Origin: Siphonodentalium dalli
Lineage: Eukaryota > Mollusca > Scaphopoda > Gadilida > Siphonodentaliidae
DNA length: 64,000 nt
Assembly (NCBI GenBank): GCA_032622095.1
Contig: CP136066.1
Coordinates: forward strand, 45,219,911-45,283,910
Direction: 5' to 3'
The notes under the pieces are model-generated. The model had not been told where the DNA came from, did no database searches, and saw nothing but the letters and a program-made list of their open reading frames with translations. Below, piece after piece: positions 42,345 to 51,805 of the stretch. Made by a program: the position numbers and the translations under genes. Numbering within the stretch: the stretch's first letter is position 1; every line of letters starts with the position of its first letter.

Positions 42345-42719
42345 CAGAAACTGAAGTGCATACACTTGCGTTATAAATACTAGTTACATTTCCGGAATTT
42401 TCAACACTCTCCATGATAATAAATTATACAAATACGTCGCAATGCTTATTATACTATAACGAAACACTGATATCTTCAATATATTAGCACTGCATCTCAC
42501 CAGATCAAAGAGACTGTATCGTACAGTTTATGTAAGACTAATTTTCATGTTGCTACAAACCCGGTTTCTTAGTAGGCAATTTTGTTCAAATTACTTCAGT
42601 CGCCACTTTTCAACTTGAAAATGCTACCACGCAATGCACATGCACTATTAGTTTTCAGAATCTTTTAGTTTGAAAATATCTTACGATTACCACTCACATA
42701 CTCGTGCTACATATCACAG
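42345..42719. other. Unassigned sequence
   Basis: Nothing recognised. Confidence 0.4.
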
Positions 42720-42827
42720 CTGCTGCACACAAAACCACAAATAGCTACATTGCGTGCATGTTTAACGTTGTTATTTCAACGTTAAACATGTGCGCAATTT
42801 TTCTATTTGTGGTTTTGAGTGCAGCAT
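42720..42827. repeat. Hairpin, arms about 47 bp
   Basis: 'gctgcacacaaaaccacaaatag...catgtttaacgttg' pairs with 'caacgttaaacatg...ctatttgtggttttgagtgcagc' around a loop of about five bases. One side has a short extra loop. Confidence 0.85.
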
Positions 42828-43173
42828 CTGTGCGTAACAATAGGGAGAATGGGTAACCCTGGTGATGCGGTTGCAGAACACGTAGTAAGTTTCACATATA
42901 TGTGGCCTTGGTCAATACGACCAAATATAGTTTCCAGGTATAAACACAGGCTCTGCCACAGAGTATGTAGCCAATTTTGGTAAAGTTTGGAATTTATTGA
43001 AGATAGCCTATGGTACCCCTTTGTGTGTTGATCAATTGCGTTCATAATATACCACCATGCATTCTTCTGATAAAAGCGAAATATTCGTGTTTCATCACTT
43101 GATCGGAGGCAATAATGACTACTATTTTGAGATACGGACAATACGATCTACGTATTTTACCCAGTACTATATA

Positions 43174-43258
43174 TGACCCGCCATATCAAATCCAGTCGGA
43201 AGTCGGGATTTATTTTACCCTGTGCCAATGCATTCTCTTATATATGCGAGTCGACCAG
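43174..43258. mobile_element. Family d MITE, left fragment
   Basis: TGACCCGCCATATCAAATCC ... first half of a core up to GCGAGTCGACCA at 43,257, where LINE sequence begins. Confidence 0.82.
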
Positions 43259-45450
43259 AATATTAATTTATTGAACGTATTCGAGTTTCCCCAACTGAGT
43301 TTCCCCAAATTTCTATGCCATATTTTTTATGAATATGAATTAGACTGTAATACAACTGTCGTAAATTCCTTTCTGGTAGAATATGTTTAACTCTGTTAAT
43401 TGCATATATAGCTCTAAGACATTCTTGGTGCAATGGCAGCCGAGTGATTATTGAAGGTTAAGTTTTCGTCTAGATGAATACCAAAGAATTTGAAGGATTT
43501 TTCTTTACAGTTGCTTCCTATTCTTTCAATGATTTGACCATTTATCTGTACAGTATGTTTTGTGCACCTATAGTTTCCACCTGGCGGTTGGAATCAAATA
43601 TATTTGGTTTTCTTATTTGCCTTGCACCATTTGTTGAGTAATTCATATTGAGTATTTGTGCGTTTAAAAAATCTGCAAATGATAGAAGGGATAGTAATAT
43701 ATACTCCAGTGCATGTCATTCGCGTAGATAAGAAAAAGTAAAGGACTTAATGTAGATTCCTGTGGGACACCATTTGTTATCGGAATTTCACTTGAGACAC
43801 AACAGTTACCGTCCAAATCTACATATTGCGTTCTATCCTTCAAATAACTCTAACCAATGTTTTATATTGCCTCGGACTCCATAAAATTCAAGTTTAGTTA
43901 TTAGTATATCGTGATTTATTGTATAGAATGCTTTTGAAAAGTCAATAAAAGTTGTTAATGTACAATCTTTTTATTTCTTGTCATTATTAATCACAATATC
44001 GTTAAGAAGTCGGATTATAGTGTGGACTGTGGACTGACCTTTGCGGAAGCCATATTGTTCTTTATAGAACCTATCATGAAAACATTCCACTAACCTATTA
44101 CATACCACTTCACTTTTAAAATGTTGGGAGGATACAAATTGGATGAAAATTTTGAATATTACTTTCATTGGATTTAAATAGTGGAATAACTCGCATACTT
44201 GAATCTCTTTTGGAACAACGCCTGCTTCTAATGAATTATTTATTATATGACATAGAGGTATTGAAATTTCGTCAAATATGTTTAAATAGGGCTGCTGAAA
44301 TCCCCTTGTTATCTCTACTTTGTTTATTCTTCATTTTGTTAACAATAGAACCAAATTCTTCTATTGTGAAGGGCCGCATGAACATACTTATAATTGAAGG
44401 TTGGCCAAGGTACATGTAGCTTGAAAAATTCAAATTAGAGTTAGTCGATATTATTTCTGCTGCGCGTGTGCCCATTGTTGACAAGAATTTGTTAAATTAT
44501 TCAGACACTTGCCGTTTGTCATGGATATTTTTCCCTTCAATCACAAAAGTGTGGGATTATTGTGGTTTCTTGTTGCTCTTTTGAATGACTTCGCGTAATA
44601 TGTTCCAAGTTATGTTCATGTCAGATTTACAAGAGTTCAGAATAATCTCATAGTATGTCCGTTTGCTATATCTTTTAATTCGATTAAAGTATCTTCAATA
44701 TTCCTTATACAGTTCAATATTATTGTCAGTAGGGTTCTTCAGTTTCTTTCTATATAATGTATACATTGTATGTAAGTAATGACGATTTAAGGAGCCCATC
44801 GTTATCCAAGGCTTTATTGTTATGAGTTTTGGTTTAATTTTTACTTCTCTGAGTGGAAAGGCAATATCATAACCTTTTAAAAAAAAAGATTCATGAATGA
44901 GTCATAGGACTCACCAAGACTAGATGCATGTAACACAGAGTCATCATTAGTCGAAGACAATATATGTTTAAAACATGATACATTGTCTTCAGAAAAGCTC
45001 CTCTGTAATTGTGTTCCTAACTGTTGATGAATCGGGAGAATGCCTTTTTCACGATAAAATGTACCAAAATGGTCACTGACATCGGTTATATTACAACACT
45101 GGATTGGAAGCTCATCAAGTGGTCATTAGTATGTATTTGGTCTATCAATGTCGAGGTCTAAGGATGGTTGGTAGAAACCCATGAGAAAAATAACGAGTTA
45201 ATAAATTCATTTGTTTTCACGTGTAATCCGAATTTCAACAAGTCAATATTATAATCACCAATTAAAAATCCTTTTCTGTGTTCAGAATTATTTTTTGTCA
45301 TTACATGTATCTCCTTCATTGTTTTGATAAATTGATCTATGTCAGCCTTTGGTTGTGTTTTTGGTCGGTATATAACTCCGACAATATACGGCTTTCTACG
45401 ATTTTCGGATATCCCTACTACGAATAGTGATTCAAAAAAAGTATATTTGG
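43259..45450 (-). pseudogene. Degenerate LINE (endonuclease and reverse transcriptase)
   Basis: Conceptual reading on the minus strand gives, in order: SLFVVGISENRRKPYIVGV and IYRPKTQPKAD (45,330-45,430), GDYNIDLLKFG (near 45,240, apurinic-type endonuclease), the linker KPWITMGSLNRHYL (near 44,800), PFTIEEFGSIVNKMKN (near 44,350), QYGFRKGQSTVHTIIRLL (near 44,030), GVPQESTLSPLLFLIYAND (near 43,750), a damaged catalytic motif FADF in place of FADD (near 43,680), and NKWCKANK (near 43,620). Frameshifts and stops separate these blocks. This is most of a non-LTR retrotransposon of the jockey/CR1-like group; the clade is unsure. No poly(A) tail or target duplication was found, and it is not active. 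Confidence 0.85.
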
Positions 45451-45722
45451 TAATTTCAACAAAAGGCCATAATTCTGGTGAAAATTGGCTTGCGGAACCA
45501 AAATTTGAACTGGAGTATTTTGCGAATGACAGACGGACAGGTGCACATAAGAAATGAGTCTTATGTGCCTATTAATTATGTGGCTAAAAATATATGTTTC
45601 AACAGCGACTCTGAAGAAAATTATGCATTTAGTAGACACATAACTTTCTTTAGAGCCACCAAAGAAACATAAATTTTTAGCCACATAATTCACATAATTG
45701 TCCATTGTGATACTGTTGTATG
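45451..45722. repeat. Imperfect inverted repeat beside the LINE
   Basis: 'ttatgtggctaaaaatatatg' (45,577) pairs with 'taaatttttagccacataa' (45,670-45,688), with paired sequence inward to 'aaaattatgcatttagtag'. Possibly a small MITE. Confidence 0.6.
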
Positions 45723-45966
45723 TTAACCCTTTGAGTGCCAGGGGCCGATCTCATCGGCCCTAAACCTACAAAATAAGTCTGTTAAAGAATAAATTATTAA
45801 AATTGTAAAAAATTGTATAAAAAATAAAATAAAATAAAAATGTTAGGCCAATGCATTCTCTTATATATGCGAGGCGACCTATGGTCGACTAGCATATATA
45901 AGAGAATGCATTGGCACAGGGTATATGGGTTGATACAAAAATCGGATTTGGCACTCAAAGGGTTAA
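45723..45966. mobile_element. TTAA MITE, family a, at the left limit of duplication copy 2
   Basis: TTAA (45,723-45,726), CCCTTTGAGTGCCAGG ... TTGGCACTCAAAGGG, TTAA (45,963-45,966). Core at 45,847-45,915. To its left the sequence is unrelated to copy 1. Confidence 0.88.
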
Positions 45967-47033
45967 TTCATTACTGTATGCTACATATCAAATAGTACAA
46001 GCGCAGAAAGCGAATGATTAGCCACTTCTGGGGTCAAAAAATAAAATATGTAGCCCAGCTGTTAGCCACGTAAAACAAAAGGCACATAATGTCAGATGGT
46101 AATATGGAGTCATGGACCCAGGGGGGGGGTGGAAAAAAGTTTTTCCGAGCACGTATGCCGGGGTGGGTGGGTGGTCGATAGGACCAACAAACAATTTTTT
46201 CCGCAACTCAAAAATATTTTTCCTGCAAGTCTTTTTGACTGTTTTTGCAATGAATTTGGCTTAAAACACATCTATATGTCAATATTAAATAAATGACAAA
46301 TTTCATGATGATCAGACAAACAGTATAGCCTGTAGCCCATGCTAATGGATTGAATTTTGAAATCCAAGATGGCTGCTGGCAGCCATGTTTTTTTGGACCG
46401 ATTGACCCCAAAACGACTTGTTCCTATTTACATGTCAATGATAACATCCATGACTAATAGTATGCACAGAAATTCATATACAGCTGTTTACAGTGAATTT
46501 CCCCCTGCAAATCTCTGTTTTAGTGTTAAAAGGGGGGGTGGGTGTCCAAAAATGGTCGGAAAAAAACTGCCGAAAACGGAAAAAAATTTGGACGCGGGGG
46601 TGGGTCCCAACAAGGGTCGAAAGTCAAAATCAGCATACGTGCCTGCAATTTTTTTCCCCGACTCCCCCCTGATGGACCAGGGAATTTTCCAGGGCTGTTT
46701 TTATATCTGTTACAGTCTTACAGATATGGGCGCCCAAACTCGAGAAGCCCAAATGTCCCCAAATTCCTAGTGGATAGTATTGAGTCAACGTGAATTTTCC
46801 AAGGAAATTCAACAATATGCTATGTAAATAAAAAATCTGCAGTCGCAATAGAACCTTTATTTATCTGTGTTGGTTCAGCGCAGAAGTCTTATTAAGTTAT
46901 ATGGGGATACATGTATCCACTGCTGGAAAATAGGTTTGCCCAAATTATCTCTGGATTCTTCCCTGTCATGGACACAAATCACATAGACTGTCACCCTCCA
47001 AATATCAAGTGATATTTTTCTAAATAGCCTTCT
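45967..47033. other. Spacer sequence, copy 2
   Basis: Collinear with 15,721-16,782, with small indels in G-runs and near 46,605-46,660 and 46,716. No gene. Confidence 0.6.
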
Positions 47034-47267
47034 TTAACCCTTTGAGTGCCAGGTCGATTTTTGTATCAACCCATATACCATGTGCCAATGCATTCTCTTA
47101 TATATGCGAGTTGACCATAGGTCGCCTCGCATATATAAGAGAATGCATTGGCCTAACAATTTTTTTTTTTTTTTACAATTTTAATAATGTATTCTTATAT
47201 TCTTTAACAGACTTATTTTGTAGGTTTAGGGCCGATGAGATCGGCCCCTGGCACTCACAAGGGTTAA
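47034..47267. mobile_element. TTAA MITE, family a, second copy
   Basis: Equivalent to 16,783-17,028. Core at 47,084-47,152 with one change in the loop arm (GTTGACC). TTAA at 47,264-47,267. Confidence 0.88.
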
Positions 47268-47505
47268 ATGTATAGGGCATGTTAACCATTTCATGACTGG
47301 ACCTTTAAACGTATAGGGCATGTTAACCATTTCATGACTGGACCTTTAAACGTATAGGGCATGTTAACCATTTCATGACTGGACCTTTAAACGTATAGGG
47401 CATGTTAACCATTTCATGACTGGACCTTTAAACGTATAGGGCATGTTAACCATTTCATGACTGGACCTTCAAACGTATAGGGCATGTTAACCATTTCATG
47501 ACTGG
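47264..47505. repeat. 41-bp satellite, about 5.4 units (copy 2)
   Basis: Same unit as at 15.1 and 17.0 kb, three units fewer and without the gataacc variants. The distance between the bounding TTAA sites is 223 bp, against 346 bp in copy 1. Confidence 0.92.
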
Positions 47506-47882
47506 AGCTTGCTGAACTTTTGTGAAAACCCTGTAACAATGCATTCTCTTATATACAGTAATGCCCTAAATAATAGACTTCAGTATTCGGAAAGCTCTCA
47601 GTGAGAGCTTTCCGATGAATAGCAACAAGCCATATTTCCGACTAAATCCCAAAATATTACCCATAATAAGGAGTCGATTATTTAGGGCATTACTGTATGT
47701 GAGTCTCCAATAGGGAGCTATGCATATATAAGAAAATAATTTGGCACAGGATATTTACATTGACCTTGTAAGCTAGTGCATTCTCTTATATATGCGAGGC
47801 TCCCTATGGGAGACTCGCATATATAAGAAAATGCACTGGCACAGGATCTTTCATGCTGCACCTCCTGTCATGAAAAGGTTAA
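47487..47882. mobile_element. TTAA MITE, family c, with nested mariner-type MITE (copy 2)
   Basis: Equivalent to 17,371-17,774. The mariner-type MITE is at 47,556-47,695 with flanking TA. Twelve bases near the right end are deleted. Confidence 0.85.
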
Positions 47883-48334
47883 AGAGTCTATTGAAAATCT
47901 GTTACGTGGCCAGCTAAGTAACAGAAATTAGCCACACAAATTGTACTAAAATTTAGACACATAGATGGTGCTGGTGAGAGTGGACGGAGAGACGGACGGA
48001 CAGACCAATAACATAATATGTCCTGTTTTTTTAAAACGGGTGTATAAAAGAAAACAATATTCAAAAAGACACAACATGAACAATATGTTGGATTTCTGTG
48101 GATACAGCCAACCAATGTGCACAAAAGCAACTTAACTTTTAAGTCAATTTCCCGTTAATCAGGCCCCACCTGCATGGTCGCAAAACCCCACGTGCATGGT
48201 CACAAAATCACACGTGCATGCAACCTTTTTATTCGCGTTCAGTCGGTCAGGAAAAGTTTTAATCGGTATGACATAATTATGGTACCCTGCCAAATTTTCA
48301 CACGATTCGTCAAACAGAAGCTAATATCTGCACA

Positions 48335-48734
48335 CAAGTCTGAGTTTAGTGTGCCTGTCATTGCAGAATGAGGTCCCCAGAGGGTGAATTTAGTGACGAT
48401 ATTCCACATAGCGGGCTAGCATCACTCTGGGGACCTCATTCTGCACGACCTCATCTGCTACGGATTGACTCAGATTGAAGTTCCCAAATGGTGAATATTG
48501 TGATGTACACCCATCGGGAACTTTGATTATGCAATGTGTCGTCTGCCAATTTGGGGATATAGAGAACTAAACTAAAAAAGATACAGAATCTACGTGAAGA
48601 ACATTCTATAGAAATTTGATAATAAAGAAACTTTCAGATAAGATGAGGCCTAAGCAGAATGAGGTCCCCAGAGTATAAATTCACCCTCTGGGGACCTCAT
48701 TCTGCAAATGACAGGCACACTAAACTCAGGCTTG
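48335..48734. mobile_element. hAT-like MITE (family f), copy 2
   Basis: Equivalent to 18,232-18,632, with TCTGCACA on both sides (48,327-48,334 and 48,735-48,742). Confidence 0.8.
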
Positions 48735-49264
48735 TCTGCACATATGAATGATAAATGTATATTTTTTTAGCATTAGAACATATGATTTTAGATACCAAAC
48801 ACAAATACCAATTACAGGGTTGGCTCTTAAAATTGTTTTACATTTTATTCCTAAAGTCTCAAAAATTCCACGAGAAATATATATTTCTAGTCTTCGGAAT
48901 TGGCCACATATATAGTAGATGGCAGAGACTGTAACTAATTTAGCAAATCATTTACACTTAAGTCAATTAATTTCTGCGTATTTCCATGACAGGCTACACC
49001 GGTTTATGAACATAGCCTCAGTCGGGTTTGTATGTAAGCCATGTATGGAAGCCGGTATATCTGAAGAGAGTGCATGACAGAGCGAAAGGAGTGAGTCTGT
49101 TTTTTTGTTGACAAATTGAATAAAATAACTTTTTACTTTCGTATACTGATTAAATAAAAGCCACAGGCAACTGTAAGTACACTTGGAGCTAGCCAATGCA
49201 GAGGTGGGATGCTTCGTTGGTGTGTATATAAACATTTTAATTAAATACTGTGTGCGAACTAGAC

Positions 49265-50175
49265 CAAGTCTTCTCAGTCCTCAACAGCTTGGGATATCGG
49301 TTGGGATGACGCTGTTTTTGTGTTTTTGGACTGAGTCCTTCCCCATTGCACTTCTATAATGGATGTTCATTCAAAAGACGTACGACATCTAAACATGGAG
49401 CCCAGGCATTCACATAAACCCCTGAATGTGATTGATCACCTGACATGTCCGCAATTAATCTTTCTTCAAAATGATATAGCATCTACCGTCATAAAGGTAT
49501 AGTGATGATATGATCATTTAATATATTGTTTACATGCATTTTCTGATAGGACGAAGTTCTCTTGAAAACTAAGCTTTGTTTACTTATACATGTATATCTC
49601 TTTGACATTTAACGGACCTCAGATATATGTATGCTTGATATCATCATGCTTGGGAAAGGCTGCCCTCTATTGTTCATATAGGGGGCCTCGGTGGCTCAAT
49701 CGGTTAGGGGTACAACTCCAAGCCGTTTCGCCCTCCAGCGCTGGCGATTAGGGTTCAAATCCACATGTTTCCATCGTGGACTTTGTAACTCGAAATCTTT
49801 ATCTGGTGGGGTTACCAGTTACTCGCCGATGGCCGGTGGTTTGCCGCACATGGTTGATGAGTTTATCAGCCATTGAAATCACTGTTAGATTAGTCGCAAG
49901 TGTGCGGATTTCCTCCACCACTAAAACTGGCAATGTCGTGCTATGGCCTTAGTGGCTAAAGCGACAATAAACCCCAATCAATCAATCAATCTATGTTCAT
50001 ATATACAAACCTTCCATTTGTCCTAATCTGAAGACATACAAGCAATATAACTCCCGCCCATGATTCTGTGCGTAAAGTCTGTTATTGAAGAGTAACGGGG
50101 CAGGACTCAGTCAAAAATCAGCATCATCCCAACTGATATCCCAAGCTGTTGTGGACTGAGAAGTCTTGATCTATG
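49265..50175. repeat. Outer inverted repeat enclosing the SINE region
   Basis: 'caagtcttctcagtcctcaacagcttgggatatcggttgggatgac' (49,265-49,310) is the inverse of 'tcatcccaactgatatcccaagctgttgtggactgagaagtcttg' (50,125-50,169). Probably the ends of a MITE-like element of about 900 bp that later received the SINE. Copy 1 keeps only the right end (19,425-19,472). Confidence 0.6.
49681..49993 (+). mobile_element. tRNA-derived SINE with target duplication
   Basis: The head reads as a tRNA with A box TGGCTCAATCGG (49,692-49,703) and B box GGTTCAAATCC (49,752-49,762), the internal RNA polymerase III promoter. A body of about 200 bp follows, ending in 'gcgacaataaaccccaatcaatcaatc', an (AATC)n tail. 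A 10-bp target duplication TGTTCATATA lies at 49,671-49,680 and 49,994-50,003. Absent from copy 1. The 61-aa ORF over it is not a gene. Confidence 0.93.
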
Positions 50176-50424
50176 GGCGAGCATGCTTTTTAAACATTTT
50201 TGGCCTGAGAAGTGGGAAATTGACTTTGCATGGTTTAACTAACTTAAGCGAAAGTTGTTGTCTTTGTAGGTTTTTCCAAGTGTTATCTATCCTGAAACGC
50301 ATTAAATGTCTGCTCCTTTCCATACGCATTTAACTTAATAGTTCCCACTGATATGTTCATTGATACAAAGTTATGAAAGATTTGTATATTCTTATAGTTT
50401 TGTGTACTCAAACAATACAATGTA

Positions 50425-50812
50425 TTAAAGGTACTCAATCCAAGTCAATGGTCCCCATATCATCAGATTCCAACAACATTTTTTTTTAAATGCCGCTTCA
50501 GTTATCAGAATCGATTAATTGCCCAAAAATAATGCTAACCACAGTCAACTATAGTATTACATTGCCCAAAACCTGTTATTTATCAACATTTTGTTCAATG
50601 AAATTTTGCCGGCTTGTCAAATATCCGACAAAAAAAGCCACTTGATTTTAGAGTTATCCACCTTGTGGTGAAAAATAATAGATTTTAAAAATCGATACCT
50701 GATCACTCTGAGCTTTGATGGGTGGGTTCCTCGACTCGAATCAAATATTTTTTACCCCCAAAGCCAAATAAATAGTAATTGAGGGGCGCTTAATCGGATT
50801 GAGTACCTTTAA
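50425..50812. mobile_element. TTAA MITE, family g (copy 2)
   Basis: Equivalent to 19,728-20,115. The right end is better preserved here (CGGATTGAGTACCT then TTAA). Confidence 0.82.
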
Positions 50813-50882
50813 CAATGAGATAGACTGCAAGGAATAAATATATTTACAATTAAACAAAATATGTGCAGAAAGGAGCGAACAG

Positions 50883-51271
50883 TTAATCCTTACCCAACAG
50901 AACGGCCCTGTGCCAATGCATTCTCTTATATATGCGAGTCGACCATAGGTCGCCTCGCATATATAAGAGAATGCATTGGCTTAACACATTAAAAATTATA
51001 AAATTGTTAAAGAATGTAAGAAAAAATGGTAAAAAGTGTTAAAAAAATTATTTTTTTAGGCCAATGCATTCTCTTATATATGCGAGGTCGACTCGCATAT
51101 GTAAGAGAATGCATTGGCAAAGGGCATAACTGTAACCATCACAATGTGGTCAATGAGCCAGTTCCAATGATATCCATATTTGTATGGTTTTATTGAGACA
51201 GACCCAAGATAATTTAGGCTGTTCAAGCTTTATTTGGCCGTTTTTGGCCGGTTTGTTGGGTAAAGGGTTAA
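50883..51271. mobile_element. TTAA MITE, family b (copy 2)
   Basis: Equivalent to 20,186-20,548, but with the left core complete (50,912-50,980) and the right core lacking its loop (51,060-51,118). The minus strand carries AATAAA at 51,229-51,234. Confidence 0.85.
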
Positions 51272-51762
51272 CTCATAGTTCAGCGAGTTTCCAGGATAGA
51301 TGACTTGAAAAACATACGAAGACAACACTTATATAATATATATGACCCGCCATATCAAATCCAGTCGGAAGTCGGGATGTTTTTTACCCTGTGCCAATGC
51401 ATTCTCTTATATATGCGAGTCGACCATAGGTCGCCTCGCATATATAAGAGAATGCATTGGCCTAACAATTTTTTATCATGTTTTTAAAATAAATGTTTCT
51501 TACAATTTTTAGGACACAAAATAAAAAACATCCATTACCCTGCAGGGAGCCCCACACATATATAGAAGCATATAGAAGAGTGTCGTCTGCTCATGTTTGT
51601 CTGGGGCTCTGTATGGGTGAAATTATAAAATTGTTAAAGAATACAAGAACAAATTATTAAAATTGTAAAAACTTGTTAGGCCAATGCATTCTCTCCTATG
51701 GTCGACTCGCATATATAAGAGAATGCATTGGCACAGGGCCCTTCTGTTGGGTAAAGGGTTAA
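51272..51762. mobile_element. Chimeric family d / family b element (copy 2)
   Basis: Equivalent to 20,549-21,039: family d terminus at 51,342, core at 51,393-51,461, collapsed core at 51,680-51,731, family b right end and TTAA at 51,759-51,762, which is 43 bases from the stop codon of GTF3C1. Confidence 0.7.
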
Positions 51763-51805
51763 CTCATAGTTCAGCGAGTTTCCAGGATAGATAGACACTT
51801 TCAGC

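Noticed and set aside
49681..49770. Functional tRNA gene
   Set aside because: A and B boxes are present, but no cloverleaf with a proper anticodon and acceptor stem forms. The long body, (AATC)n tail and target duplication mark a SINE.
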